Shown here one piece after another: positions 45,303 to 54,383 of a DNA stretch of 64,000 nucleotides; the stretch's first letter is position 1, and each line of letters opens with the position of its first letter. Where the stretch lies: positions 124,001 to 188,000 of the forward strand of contig JALUXC010000008.1 in the NCBI GenBank assembly GCA_027019165.1, given 5' to 3'. The notes beneath the pieces were generated by a model. The model was not told the origin of the DNA. It ran no database searches and was given only the letters and a program-made list of their open reading frames with translations. This DNA comes from Pseudophaeobacter sp. (GTDB lineage: Bacteria > Pseudomonadota > Alphaproteobacteria > Rhodobacterales > Rhodobacteraceae). Made by a program: the position numbers and the translations under genes.

Positions 45303-45878
45303 CTACGACCTGAGATAGTCGAAACGCTGAACCATCAAATCGACGATCTTTCGGGCCTCCCCACGCTCCAGTTCCAAGCCGAACCCAAGCGTGCGGGAGC
45401 CATAGTCGAACTTGATGGCACCGTACGAAAACCCGGACATGAACCAGGTCGGCATGTTGCGCCCGCCAAACATCGTAGGGGTTCCTTCATCGACGCTGCG
45501 CAAATCCGAGATGTGATCGGCCTTGCAGTTCTTGCCCCGCTGAAAGGCCCCGATGCTGCGCGTAATATGGATACCTTGCGGTGTCACAAAGACGACCTCT
45601 TTGCCGAACAGCATCCATCCAGCCACGCCAATTACGAAGGCTCCGCCTACTGTCCAGCCGCAAAGCCAAAACAGAATGAACCAGCTTCCGCCCCCAGCAC
45701 CGCCGGAAAGCAAACTCCCGGCCGCAGCGACCCAGCCAAAGGCCCATCCACAAAGCCAAAAGCAAAGAAACAGGGAAATCAGGATGCGTTTCCTGGAGGG
45801 TACGACGATCCGCAGCCCCTCTGATGTTTCGTAAACGGTGGCGCGCCCGGCCTCCGGGTCCAGGAAATCGTCTTTCAT
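45303..45878 (-). CDS. Hypothetical two-helix membrane protein
   Basis: A 191 aa protein with two membrane helices (about 32-58 and 65-91), each carrying FWLCGW (40-45 and 70-75). The C-terminal 95 residues are soluble, rich in beta pattern (KEVVFVTPQGIHITRSIGAF, FSYGAIKFDYGSRTLGFG), resembling a PH-like domain seen in other two-helix membrane proteins, but this is not certain. No family is assigned. Confidence 0.65.
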   Translation of the reverse strand: MKDDFLDPEAGRATVYETSEGLRIVVPSRKRILISLFLCFWLCGWAFGWVAAAGSLLSGGAGGGSWFILFWLCGWTVGGAFVIGVAGWMLFGKEVVFVTPQGIHITRSIGAFQRGKNCKADHISDLRSVDEGTPTMFGGRNMPTWFMSGFSYGAIKFDYGSRTLGFGLELERGEARKIVDLMVQRFDYLRS

Positions 45879-45958
45879 AATCGCTCTCAGCAGTTTTTGG
45901 CCAAATTTCGACCTGCACCATGCAACGCTGAGGAGAAAAGTCCCACCGCTTTCTGAAC

Positions 45959-48154
45959 CTAGAAGAAACTCTGCGGGTCGATATCGACGCTGAGCCGCAG
46001 ATCGCCTTTGAGCCGCACCGGCGCGATCCAGCGGGCAATGGCCTCTTGCAGGGGGGCGCCCTTGGCGGCCTTGACCAGCATCCGCACGCGGTGACGACCC
46101 CGGATGCGGGCAATGGGCGCGGGCGCAGGGCCAAAGAGCTGAGCGCCGACCTGGCGCAGCGCACCATCGTTGCGCGCCAGCGTTTCACCGAGCTCAAAGA
46201 CCTGCGCCAGATCGGGCCCCGACAGGATGATCCCGGCCATGCGGCCAAAGGGCGGCACCCCGGCGGCCTGCCGTTCAGCCGCCTCTGCCTTCCAAAAGGC
46301 TTCTTCATCGCCCGACAGGATGGCGCGGATCACCGGGTGTTCCGGCTGAAAAGTCTGCAAGAGCGCCTCGCCCGGCTTTTCCGCACGTCCCGCCCGCCCG
46401 GCCACCTGCCGCATCAACTGGAATGTCCGCTCTGCCGCGCGCAGGTCCGAGCCTTGCAGGCCCAGATCCGCATCGATCACGCCCACAAGGGTCAGCAGAG
46501 GAAAGTTGTGCCCCTTGGCCACCAGCTGCGTGCCGAGGATGATATCAGCCTCTCCCGCCGCGATCTCTTCGATCCGCTGTTTCAGGGCGCGGGCCGATCC
46601 GAACAGATCCGAGCTGAGCACCGCGATCCGCGCCTCGGGGAACAGCGCGGCGGCTTCCTCTCCCAGACGCTCGATCCCAGGGCCGACCGGAGCCATCTTG
46701 CCTTCGACCTGGCAGGACGGGCAGGCCTCGGGCACCGGTTTCGTCTCGCCGCATTGATGGCACATCAGCCGTTTCAGGAAGCGATGCTCCACCATGCGGC
46801 TGTCACAGTGATCACAGGCCACCTGCGCGCCGCAGGCCCGGCAGATGGTCACGGGCGCAAATCCGCGTCGGTTAAGGAACAGCAGGGACTGCTCGCCCCG
46901 CTCCAGCCGTGCCTTCATGGCGTATTTCAAGGTCGGGGAAATCCAGGTCGCGGGCAGCAGGTCTTCGCTGCGCATATCCACAGCGCGCATTTCGGGCAGA
47001 ACCGAGGCCCCGAACCGCGATGTCAGATCCAGCCGCTTGTACTTTCCCGCTTCGGCATTGGCCCAGGTTTCAAGGCTTGGCGTGGCCGAGGCTAGCACAA
47101 CTTGGGCCGAGCACATGGCCGCCCGCAGAACCGCCATGTCGCGGGCGTTGTAAAGGACGCCATCCTCCTGCTTGTAGGAGGTGTCGTGCTCTTCATCGAC
47201 GATGATCAGCCCCAGATCGCGAAACGGCAGGAACAAGGCCGAACGTGCGCCGATCACCAATTGCGCCTTGCCCTGCCCCACCATGCGCCAGACGCGGCGG
47301 CGCTCGGTCATGGTGGCGCCGGAATGCCATTCTGCCGGGGTGGCGCCGAACCGCGCTTCGACCCGTTTCAGAAACTCCGCCGTCAGCGCGATTTCGGGGA
47401 GCAGCACCAGAGCCTGCCGCCCCGCACGCAAGGCAGCCGCCACGGCCTCAAGGTAGACCTCGGTCTTGCCCGACCCCGTGACGCCCTTCAGCAGCGTCGT
47501 ACCATAACTGCCGCTTTTGACCGCCTCTTCCAGCGCGGCAGCCGCCGATGCCTGATCCTCCGTCAGCTCCTTGCCCGGCAGTTCGGGATCCAGATGCGGA
47601 TAGGGCAGATCACGCGGAGTCTCCTCCTCGCTCAGAGCACCCTGTTTCACCAGCCCCTTCACAACAGACGGGGTGACGCCCGCCATATCGGCAAGCTCTT
47701 TCGGCGTGAAGGCAAGACCGCCGTAGTCTTCGATCGTATCCAGCACCCGGGCACGGGCATCTGTCATGCGGTCCGGATCGCGATCCCCCCGCCGCAGGAT
47801 CTTGCGCATCGAGGGCGGGTCTGACAGCCCCGGCGCGCGGCTCGCCAGCCGCAGCATCGCAGGCATCGGCGTCAGCGTGTAATCGGCGGCCTTGCCGAGG
47901 AAAGCGCGCATCTCACCCCGCATCGGGGCCACATCCAGAACGCGAATGACACTGCGCAATTTGGACGAATCGAAATCACCCGAACCGGGCCCCCAGACGA
48001 CGCCCAACACCTTGCGCGGTCCCAGCGGCACCTCGACAAAAGCGCCAAGGAAACAACCGCCCTCGGGCGCGCGGTAATCCAGAAGCCGGTCAAGGGGTTG
48101 CGTGGTCAGCACCGCCACCCGTTCCCCTGTCTCGAAATGCTCCTGTTCGCCCAC
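45959..48154 (-). CDS. priA: Primosomal protein N' (replication restart helicase)
   Basis: A 731 aa superfamily 2 helicase. An N-terminal 3'-end-binding domain, Walker A GVTGSGKT, DEEH box in IIVDEEHDTSYKQ, a zinc region with CRACGAQVACDHCD and CHQCG...CPSC, and motif VI QVAGRAGRAEKPG are all in order. The start is GTG at 48154. It diverges from tal. Confidence 0.97.
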   Translation of the reverse strand: MGEQEHFETGERVAVLTTQPLDRLLDYRAPEGGCFLGAFVEVPLGPRKVLGVVWGPGSGDFDSSKLRSVIRVLDVAPMRGEMRAFLGKAADYTLTPMPAMLRLASRAPGLSDPPSMRKILRRGDRDPDRMTDARARVLDTIEDYGGLAFTPKELADMAGVTPSVVKGLVKQGALSEEETPRDLPYPHLDPELPGKELTEDQASAAAALEEAVKSGSYGTTLLKGVTGSGKTEVYLEAVAAALRAGRQALVLLPEIALTAEFLKRVEARFGATPAEWHSGATMTERRRVWRMVGQGKAQLVIGARSALFLPFRDLGLIIVDEEHDTSYKQEDGVLYNARDMAVLRAAMCSAQVVLASATPSLETWANAEAGKYKRLDLTSRFGASVLPEMRAVDMRSEDLLPATWISPTLKYAMKARLERGEQSLLFLNRRGFAPVTICRACGAQVACDHCDSRMVEHRFLKRLMCHQCGETKPVPEACPSCQVEGKMAPVGPGIERLGEEAAALFPEARIAVLSSDLFGSARALKQRIEEIAAGEADIILGTQLVAKGHNFPLLTLVGVIDADLGLQGSDLRAAERTFQLMRQVAGRAGRAEKPGEALLQTFQPEHPVIRAILSGDEEAFWKAEAAERQAAGVPPFGRMAGIILSGPDLAQVFELGETLARNDGALRQVGAQLFGPAPAPIARIRGRHRVRMLVKAAKGAPLQEAIARWIAPVRLKGDLRLSVDIDPQSFF

Positions 48155-48262
48155 TTCTGTCTACCTTGTGCCATTGCCACCCGCTGGGGGCTTTTTAATG
48201 CCTTCCCCATGAGGTAAAGGCTAGCGCAATCAAGGCCAACCCATGCCAAAGGATCCCAGCCG

Positions 48263-48916
48263 ATGAAATTCTTCGTAGATACCGCCGAAATCGACGCCAT
48301 TGCCGAACTCAACGATCTTGGCATGGTAGACGGTGTGACCACCAACCCCTCGCTGATCAAGAAGTCCGGCCGCGACATCATCGAAGTCACCAAAGCGATC
48401 TGCGATCTGGTCGATGGCCCGGTCTCCGCCGAGGTGACCGCGACCGACGCCGACACCATGATCAAGGAAGGGCGCAAGCTGGTCGAGATCGCCGAGAATA
48501 TCGCCGTCAAAGTGCCGCTGACCTGGGATGGTCTCAAAGCCTGCAAGGTGCTGTCCGACGATGGCCACATGGTCAACGTGACGCTCTGTTTCTCGGCAAA
48601 CCAGGCGCTTCTGGCCGCCAAGGCAGGCGCGACCTTCATCTCGCCTTTCATCGGACGTCTGGATGACATCAACCTCGACGGTATGGAGCTGATCGAGGAC
48701 ATCCGCACCATCTATGACAACTACGGGTTCGAGACCCAGATCCTCGCCGCCTCGATCCGCACCGTGAACCATATTCTCGACAGCGCCCGCATCGGAGCTG
48801 ATGTGATCACAGCACCGCCCGCCGTGATCAAATCCATGGTGCATCACCCGCTGACCGACAAGGGGCTTGATGCCTTCCTCGCCGACATCAAGGCGGCCGA
48901 CATCAAGATCCTGTAA
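48263..48916 (+). CDS. tal: Transaldolase (short form)
   Basis: A 217 aa transaldolase of the short, fructose-6-phosphate-aldolase-like subfamily. The Schiff-base lysine is Lys83 in AVKVPLT, and [14 protein letters not shown] and [10 protein letters not shown] are present. It works in the non-oxidative pentose phosphate pathway. A ribosome site AAAGGA precedes the start, and a hairpin follows the stop. Confidence 0.95.
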   Translation: MKFFVDTAEIDAIAELNDLGMVDGVTTNPSLIKKSGRDIIEVTKAICDLVDGPVSAEVTATDADTMIKEGRKLVEIAENIAVKVPLTWDGLKACKVLSDDGHMVNVTLCFSANQALLAAKAGATFISPFIGRLDDINLDGMELIEDIRTIYDNYGFETQILAASIRTVNHILDSARIGADVITAPPAVIKSMVHHPLTDKGLDAFLADIKAADIKIL

Positions 48917-48942
48917 CGGCGCAGTTTGCCCAATACAGTTCG

Positions 48943-48972
48943 AAAGGCGCTCTGTTTCTGGGCGCCTTTTTT
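48943..48972 (+). terminator. Terminator of tal
   Basis: AAAGGCGC (48943-48950) with GCGCCTTT from 48962 forms a short stem with an 11-base loop, followed by a run of six Ts. Confidence 0.75.
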
Positions 48973-49012
48973 CTGGGCGCCTTTCTTTTGCAGGCCGCTT
49001 CCTTTGCGCCGG

Positions 49013-49059
49013 GTCAAGGGCCGCGACAGCGGTCGCGCATCGCGCGATCCACCCTTGAC
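49013..49059. repeat. Short inverted repeat in tal-HxlR gap
   Basis: GTCAAGGG (49013-49020) and CCCTTGAC (49052-49059) are perfect inverted 8-mers with 31 bases between them. They lie upstream of copy C of the dispersed repeat; a comparable CTTGAGG/CCTCAAG pair precedes copy D. Confidence 0.5.
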
Positions 49060-49170
49060 GCGGCCCCTTCTTATACAATGGCCATAGCGCCTTGAGGGGC
49101 ACATCTGCCCGTCAAGCGCTTCTCAGCAATGAAAAAAGTCCGTCAGGACCGCCCCGCCGGGCATCCGCCC

Positions 49171-49227
49171 GGCGCCCGGCCCAACCGGCGAGGAGGCAGT
49201 CCATGACTGCCCCGCAGCGGGCGGGAG
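49171..49227. repeat. Intergenic repeat, partial copy C of the dispersed family
   Basis: The gene-free gap 48917-49282 contains GGCGCCCGGCCCAA (49171-49184), identical to the end of the copy A right arm, and the tail motif CGGGCGGGAG (49218-49227) at nearly the same spacing as in copies A, B and D. The left arm is missing or degenerate. Confidence 0.65.
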
Positions 49228-49282
49228 CGCCCTGCCGCTCGGACACCCAATCCTGCGCTCCGTTTGCAAATCGGTCGCGTCT

Positions 49283-49813
49283 TCAGGCAAGAGCCGCCTC
49301 GCCCAGCATCAATCCCTCCCCGACCGCAGAGTACACCGGGAAAGGACGGCGCGTCGAAAGGTCGATCTCTCGCCGGATCCAGCCTAGCCCCTCCACATCC
49401 AGCAAGGAGTGAGACAAAGCGCGGTCCGTGACCGGGGCCAGCCCCGCCCGCAAGCCCGAAAACCGCATGGGACGGGTTGCCTGCGCCAGGACCGGCAAAG
49501 TCCAGCGCTTGCGCAGCAAGGCGCGCGCCGGATCTGCCCGCACCTGGTCCAGAACCCGCGCCGCCATCCCGGCGGCGACCTCTCCTTTGGGCGTCAGCTT
49601 GAATTCCGGGCGCAAGGGGTGCCCATGGCCGGGATTGCGGATCAGGAAACCGAGTTCAATCAGATGGGCAAGGCTCGCCCCAAAGGCGGTGCGTCCGGCA
49701 CCACAACTTGCCAGCAAAGGCGCCTGCCGTGCGGGCACACCGCGGTGAATCGCCGCCAGAATATCGAGCGCCCAGGCCCGCGATGTCAGCTTGACAAGGT
49801 CCCCAATGTCCAT
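49283..49813 (-). CDS. HxlR-like transcriptional regulator with duplicated winged helix
   Basis: A 176 aa protein with two HxlR-like winged-helix units. The second (about 98-172) is the clearer: LRKRWTLPVLAQATRPMRFS then LSHSLLDVEGLGWIRREI. The first (about 5-85) has AWALDILAAIHRG and LAHLIELGFLIRN. Ordinary HxlR proteins have one unit, of about 110 residues. It diverges by 41 bp from a glyoxalase-like gene and probably controls it. Confidence 0.78.
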   Translation of the reverse strand: MDIGDLVKLTSRAWALDILAAIHRGVPARQAPLLASCGAGRTAFGASLAHLIELGFLIRNPGHGHPLRPEFKLTPKGEVAAGMAARVLDQVRADPARALLRKRWTLPVLAQATRPMRFSGLRAGLAPVTDRALSHSLLDVEGLGWIRREIDLSTRRPFPVYSAVGEGLMLGEAALA

Positions 49814-49854
49814 AAAGTATAGTTACATTATTTTTAGTCAAAAGGATAGTCCCA
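49814..49854. promoter_or_regulatory. AT-rich divergent control region
   Basis: The 41 bp between the HxlR-like and glyoxalase-like starts is strongly AT-rich (GTATAGTTACATTATTTTTA) compared with the GC-rich surroundings. A TTGACA at 49791 with TATAGT at 49818 is loosely spaced for a plus-strand promoter. AAAGGA at 49840-49845 is the ribosome site of the glyoxalase-like gene. Confidence 0.55.
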
Positions 49855-50232
49855 ATGGCACTGGTGGAACTGACAAACGTCATCACGATCGCACTTTCGG
49901 TCGCGGACCGGCACGCAAGTGCGCAATGGTATTGCGAAAAACTGGGGTTCGAGCTGCGCTTTCACATGGACGAGGCAGGCTGGAGCGAAATGGACACCAA
50001 GACCGACAACGTGATTCTGGGTCTGGGAGAACAGTCCGCCCCCACGCCCGGCAATGCGATCCCCGTTTTCGGCGTCACTGACCTCGACAGCGCCCGCAGC
50101 GCCCTTGAGCAAGCCGGGGTGCGGTTTGACGGCCCGACCCAAACCATCGAAGGCATGGTCAAGCTCGCGACCTGTTATGACCCTGACAACAATGCCATCA
50201 TGCTGGCACAGGACCTGTCCCCGGCCGCCTGA
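49855..50232 (+). CDS. VOC (glyoxalase/dioxygenase) family protein
   Basis: A 125 aa two-module VOC protein: first module VITIALSVADRHASAQWYCEKL, second module VFGVTDLDSARSALEQAGV and PDNNAIMLAQ. Metal ligands would be the His/Glu near ends, but a first-strand His is not obvious, so it may be a binding or resistance protein rather than a glyoxalase. It diverges from the HxlR-like regulator. Confidence 0.82.
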   Translation: MALVELTNVITIALSVADRHASAQWYCEKLGFELRFHMDEAGWSEMDTKTDNVILGLGEQSAPTPGNAIPVFGVTDLDSARSALEQAGVRFDGPTQTIEGMVKLATCYDPDNNAIMLAQDLSPAA

Positions 50233-50352
50233 CACGCAGGCGGACTTGGCAAAGATCGGCAGGTATCGGCACTGGATCCGAGGAAAAGCTAGAGACGGAC
50301 CCGTCATCTGTGCTAGAAAGCCTCAAAACCCGCACAGAGGTTCCAAAACACG

Positions 50353-51066
50353 ATGAGCAGCATCCCCGCCGAAACACCTGACACCCTGCGCCAGAAGATC
50401 ATCGAAAAGCCGGATATGGTTCTCGACGATCCCGCTGTCATGAATGCGCTTGTGGCCGCAAACGAGCGGGCCATGGGCTCCAATATCGTTGATCTGCGCG
50501 GCATTGCCATGGAGCGGCTTGAGGCACGGCTGGACCGGCTCGAGGACACCCATCGCTCGGTCATTGCCGCTGCATATGAGAACCTGGCGGGCACCAACCA
50601 GATCCACCGCGCCATCCTGCGACTTTTGGATCCGGATGATTTCCCGAGCTTCCTGGCCAGCCTCAACAGTGACATGGCAGCAATCCTGCGTGTTGATGCC
50701 CTGGCGCTTGTGCTGGAAACGCGACAGGAAGACGGCTCTGCAGCCGCCGAACGCATTGGCGACGTCCTGAAGCCCGTGACCCCTGGCTTTGTTGCTGAAT
50801 TCTCGGCCGCAGGCAGCCGGGGCGGTTCTGACCATCAGGTTAGCCTGCGTCAGGTGCAAAGTGGCAGCGCCCGTATCTATGGCGCCAAGGCCGAGTGGAT
50901 CCGATCCGAGGCCTGCCTGCGGCTTGACCTCGGCAAAGGGCGTCTGCCCGGTATGCTGGTGCTCGGGTCCGAAGATCCACATCAGTTCTCGCCGCAGCAT
51001 GGTACCGATCTTCTGGCCTTCTTTGCCGGCGTCTTTGAACGAACCATGCGCCGCTGGCTGGCATGA
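50353..51066 (+). CDS. DUF484 family protein
   Basis: A 237 aa protein of the DUF484 family, which has a GAF-like fold. The N-terminus has DPAVMNALVAANE, and ILRVDALALVLETR and RLPGMLVLGSEDPHQFSPQHGTDLL follow. DUF484 genes lie next to xerC in many proteobacteria, as here (ATGA overlap). Its role is unknown. Confidence 0.88.
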   Translation: MSSIPAETPDTLRQKIIEKPDMVLDDPAVMNALVAANERAMGSNIVDLRGIAMERLEARLDRLEDTHRSVIAAAYENLAGTNQIHRAILRLLDPDDFPSFLASLNSDMAAILRVDALALVLETRQEDGSAAAERIGDVLKPVTPGFVAEFSAAGSRGGSDHQVSLRQVQSGSARIYGAKAEWIRSEACLRLDLGKGRLPGMLVLGSEDPHQFSPQHGTDLLAFFAGVFERTMRRWLA

Positions 51067-51998
51067 AACCGGACGCACAGGCCATGATCTCAGCGGCCTG
51101 CCGGGACGCGCTACAGACATGGCTTGAGAGCCTGAGCGCCCTGGGCGGCGCTGCCGACAATACGATCAACGCCTACCGCACCGATGTGAGCGGTTTTCTC
51201 TCATTCATGACAGTCCATCACGGCGCGCCTAAGGGCCTTGGCGCGCTGGCGCAGATCTCCACGTCAGACATGCGCGCATGGATGGCCTCTGAACGGAGCA
51301 CAGGCACGGCTGCGCGCTCTTTGGCGCGCAAGCTGAGTTCGGTGAAAAGCTTCTATCGCTGGCTGGCCGCCCGCCAGGGGTTTGAGCCAACCGCCGTGCT
51401 TGCGGTGCGGGCCCCCAAGTTTCAAAAGAAGCTGCCGCGCCCCCTGGCTGAAGACGCCGCGCGTGCGGTGATCGATACGGTTGAACTGCAATCGACAACC
51501 GATTGGATCGCCGCGCGGGATGTGGCAGTTGTCACGCTCCTTTACGGCTGCGGGTTGCGCATTTCCGAGGCCCTGAGCCTGACCGGCTCAGACGCCCCGC
51601 TTCCCCCCGTTCTGCGGATCACCGGCAAGGGCGGCAAAGAGCGCGTGGTCCCGGTGATTGCCGCAGCGCGCGATGCCGTGGAACGCTACCTGCGCCTCAG
51701 CCCGCACCCGCAGGCGGACGCTTCCCCCCTGTTTCGCGGCGCACGCGGCGGCGCCCTGAACCCGCGCCTCGTGCAACGGGTGATGGAGCAGGCGCGCGCG
51801 CAACTGGGGCTGCCTGCTTCGGCGACACCTCACGCCCTGCGGCATAGTTTTGCGACACATCTGTTGGAGGCCGGCGGTGATCTGCGGGCCATACAAGAGC
51901 TGCTGGGTCATGCTTCCCTATCAACCACCCAAGCCTACACGGCAGTGGATACGGCGCATTTGATGGATGTCTACAACCGGGCTCACCCGAAGGCCTGA
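51063..51998 (+). CDS. xerC: Tyrosine recombinase XerC
   Basis: A 311 aa site-specific recombinase that resolves chromosome dimers at dif together with XerD. An N-terminal SAM-like domain (about 8-110), then the catalytic set Arg166 (GLRISEAL), Lys189, His257xxArg260 (HALRHSFATH), His283 and Tyr292 (TQAYTAVD). The start overlaps the DUF484 stop. No integrase-type context, so a chromosomal XerC and not a phage integrase. Confidence 0.95.
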   Translation: MKPDAQAMISAACRDALQTWLESLSALGGAADNTINAYRTDVSGFLSFMTVHHGAPKGLGALAQISTSDMRAWMASERSTGTAARSLARKLSSVKSFYRWLAARQGFEPTAVLAVRAPKFQKKLPRPLAEDAARAVIDTVELQSTTDWIAARDVAVVTLLYGCGLRISEALSLTGSDAPLPPVLRITGKGGKERVVPVIAAARDAVERYLRLSPHPQADASPLFRGARGGALNPRLVQRVMEQARAQLGLPASATPHALRHSFATHLLEAGGDLRAIQELLGHASLSTTQAYTAVDTAHLMDVYNRAHPKA

Positions 51999-52117
51999 AA
52001 CCCCGGACCGCCCCGCCGGGAATCCATAAAATACGAAGTAATTTGAGGAAGCCCCGCAACCCCTCCTTAACCAGGTGAGGTGCATCTGTGAGCAAACCGC
52101 TCCAGAAAGGATGCCCC

Positions 52118-52324
52118 ATGTTTTACGATCCATCCCTGTTCCTGAATCAAGCCCCTGCCGCGCCGGCGCAGCCGGTGTCGCGTATTCGCTGCCCCCGTTC
52201 AGCTCCGAAAACAAGCTGGCCCGTGCCGGGCGTCAAAGGGGGGAAGATGCAGCTGATCTTTGGCGCGCCCCTAACGGACTTCACCGGATCGAACACGCCT
52301 GAGGGGAATAAAACTCTTCACTGA
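52118..52324 (+). CDS. Possible small protein between xerC and pcs
   Basis: A 68-residue frame starting MFYDPSLFLNQAPAAPAQPV, with AAAGGA about 7 bases upstream. It has no recognised family, no signal peptide, and an odd composition. The frame can extend upstream to 52088. It sits in a 365 bp gap with no other gene; I rate it uncertain. Confidence 0.3.
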   Translation: MFYDPSLFLNQAPAAPAQPVSRIRCPRSAPKTSWPVPGVKGGKMQLIFGAPLTDFTGSNTPEGNKTLH

Positions 52325-52363
52325 ACCCTTGCGGGTTCTGGCCAAATTCGCCATCACGGGCGG

Positions 52364-53059
52364 ATGACACCTCAGATCCGCGCCATTCTTGTCCACCTGT
52401 TGACCGCAACCGGAGCCGTTTTTGCCATGCTGGCCATGCTGGCAGCCGCAAAAGCCGAATGGAGCCTTATGTTCCTGTGGTTGGTGGTGGCCTTTGCGGT
52501 GGACGGCATTGATGGCCCGCTGGCGCGCCACTATCATGTGAAACGCTATGCTCCGCAGTTTGACGGGGTCCTGCTGGATCTGATCATCGACTACCTCACC
52601 TATGTCTTTATCCCTGCCTTTGCCCTGTTCCAATCCGGGCTGATGGCCGGCTGGACCGGTTGGTTTGCCATCATCGTCATCACTTTTGCAAGCGCCATGT
52701 ATTTCGCCGACACGCGGATGAAGACAAAGGACAACTCCTTTTCCGGGTTTCCGGGCTGCTGGAACATGCTGGTGCTGGTGATCTTTGCCCTTGAGCCAAG
52801 CCACTGGACCAGTCTTGCCTTGGTGACGCTATTGGCCGTGGCCATGTTCCTGCCGCTGAAGTTCATCCACCCGGTGCGCACCGAGCGCTGGCGCAAGCTC
52901 TCTTTGCCGATTGCCCTGATCTGGACGGCATTGGCAGGTTATGCCGCTTGGATCGATTTTCATCCCGAAAGCTGGGCCCATTGGGGGCTTGTGGTCACCT
53001 CTCTTTATCTCTTGTTCGTTGGGATCCTTCAGCAGATCTTTCCACCAAAACGCGCGTAA
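52364..53059 (+). CDS. pcs: Phosphatidylcholine synthase (CDP-alcohol phosphatidyltransferase)
   Basis: A 231 aa membrane enzyme that joins CDP-diacylglycerol to choline to make phosphatidylcholine. The CDP-alcohol transferase motif is DGIDGPLAR (47-55) followed by FDG (66-68), Asp72 and Asp76; the extended spacer and the LDLIIDYLTYVFIPA context fit Pcs rather than PgsA or PssA. About seven to eight membrane helices. The start at 52364 has a poor ribosome site. Confidence 0.9.
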   Translation: MTPQIRAILVHLLTATGAVFAMLAMLAAAKAEWSLMFLWLVVAFAVDGIDGPLARHYHVKRYAPQFDGVLLDLIIDYLTYVFIPAFALFQSGLMAGWTGWFAIIVITFASAMYFADTRMKTKDNSFSGFPGCWNMLVLVIFALEPSHWTSLALVTLLAVAMFLPLKFIHPVRTERWRKLSLPIALIWTALAGYAAWIDFHPESWAHWGLVVTSLYLLFVGILQQIFPPKRA

Positions 53060-53247
53060 ACAGCTGATCTGCCCAACGGTCAAAACAACGCGCGGCGATC
53101 TCGGAAATGACAAAATACGCTGAAAAGCCGCATCAAATGCCGCATTTTTTCCTGTTCGAAGAGTAAGGTGAGCTTAAACTCCGAATGCAACGCTAGTCCC
53201 CATCCCACTCGTTCCTGTCGCGCTGCGACCGTTCAGGAGACATAGCA

Positions 53248-53871
53248 ATGCCTTCAGTTTCAGCCCTCGGCGGTCTGTCGACCGCTTTGTTTTCGACACT
53301 GTCTGCGCCGCGGTTCGACCCGCCAGAGCAAAAGGTACAGCCCGGGCCACCCGACCACGCAAAGGCATGGGGCTGGCGCGCCAAACAGGCCGCAGAGGCC
53401 CCCCCTGCTGCCGAGGCCCCCTCAGAAACGCCCGAGACAGCCAAAGTCGATGCGCTGCTGACCGGGGGGTTCGGCGAGATTTCCATCAAAATCGAAAACG
53501 CCGCCGGCGAATTCAAGTTCGAGGTCTCACGCGATGAGGACGGGCTCAGCGTCGAATTCAAAGCCGAGACGGATCACGGCGAGATCAAGATCGCCTTCGA
53601 AAGCGGCGAACACGGTGGCCTTGCGGTCAAGTTTGAGATGGGCGAGGCAGGGGAGATCTCTCTTTTCGTGTCCAATCTGGACGACAGTGATGCAGAAACG
53701 GCCGTTGAGCTGCTGACGGATACGCCCCCGGAAGAGAGCGCCTCTGCCTTTGCAGAGACCAGCGGCGCCGATATGGAGACGGTGGTCCTGAACAGCACCG
53801 TCGGAGCCACCGCTCCGACCGCTTCCGGTGCCATGTCCGAATATGAAAAGATGCAGGCGCTATTTTCCTGA
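53248..53871 (+). CDS. Acidic hypothetical protein with repeated beta segments
   Basis: A 207 aa acidic protein. A proline/alanine-rich leader (about 20-65) is followed by repeated short beta-like segments such as FGEISIKIEN, LSVEFKAETDHGEIKIAFESGE and LAVKFEMGEAGEISLFVS, and a flexible acidic end. AGGAGA lies just upstream of the start. No signal peptide is clear and no family is recognised. Confidence 0.72.
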   Translation: MPSVSALGGLSTALFSTLSAPRFDPPEQKVQPGPPDHAKAWGWRAKQAAEAPPAAEAPSETPETAKVDALLTGGFGEISIKIENAAGEFKFEVSRDEDGLSVEFKAETDHGEIKIAFESGEHGGLAVKFEMGEAGEISLFVSNLDDSDAETAVELLTDTPPEESASAFAETSGADMETVVLNSTVGATAPTASGAMSEYEKMQALFS

Positions 53872-53909
53872 TCGCCTGAGCATCCATCGTCCCTTCCCCT
53901 CACCAAATG

Positions 53910-54383
53910 TCAGATAAGCAGCCCTGCCGCGCCTTCGTGGCGCAGCAGGGCAACCTTTGTTTCAACCCCGCCCTGCCCGGAAAACCCGCCCAGCCCTGAG
54001 ACGCCCAACACCCGGTGGCAGGGGATCAAGATGGGGATCGGATTGCCGCCGCAGGCGTTGCCAACGGCCTGAGCAGAGCTGCCAATCCGCCGGGCCAAGT
54101 CTCCATAGGTGCGCGTCTCACCAAAAGGGATCGCTGCGATTTCCGCGCAGACCGCCTTTTGATAGGCCGAGCCCGAGACTTCGAACGGCAAATCAAACTC
54201 CTGCAAGTCTCCGGCAAAATAGGCCAATAGCTGATCCCGCGCGGCGGCCAGTATCCCCTTGGGCTGGCAAGCCTGCACATGAACGGGCTGCTCCTGCTCC
54301 CAGGATAGTTCTGTGATCGCACTCTCCGAAGCCCAAATCCTTATCAGCCCCACCGGGGTTTGAACGCACACATTCTGCAGCAT
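53910..54383 (-). CDS. ogt: Methylated-DNA-[protein]-cysteine S-methyltransferase
   Basis: A 157 aa suicide alkyltransferase that repairs O6-methylguanine. The acceptor is Cys122 in PCHRV, preceded by the helix-turn-helix AVGNACGGNP; usual proteins have AVGxAN, so Cys111 replaces the Asn. A wing with GLGGFSGQGG follows. It is a short single-domain Ogt-type protein, not an Ada fusion. Confidence 0.92.
   Translation of the reverse strand: MLQNVCVQTPVGLIRIWASESAITELSWEQEQPVHVQACQPKGILAAARDQLLAYFAGDLQEFDLPFEVSGSAYQKAVCAEIAAIPFGETRTYGDLARRIGSSAQAVGNACGGNPIPILIPCHRVLGVSGLGGFSGQGGVETKVALLRHEGAAGLLI

Noticed and set aside
51063-51998. Integrase of a mobile element
   Set aside because: Context (DUF484 overlap) and length fit chromosomal XerC; no attachment-site repeats or phage genes are nearby.
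53130-53150. Terminator after pcs (GCAT/ATGC before a T-run)
   Set aside because: The stem is only 4 bp, too weak to call with confidence.
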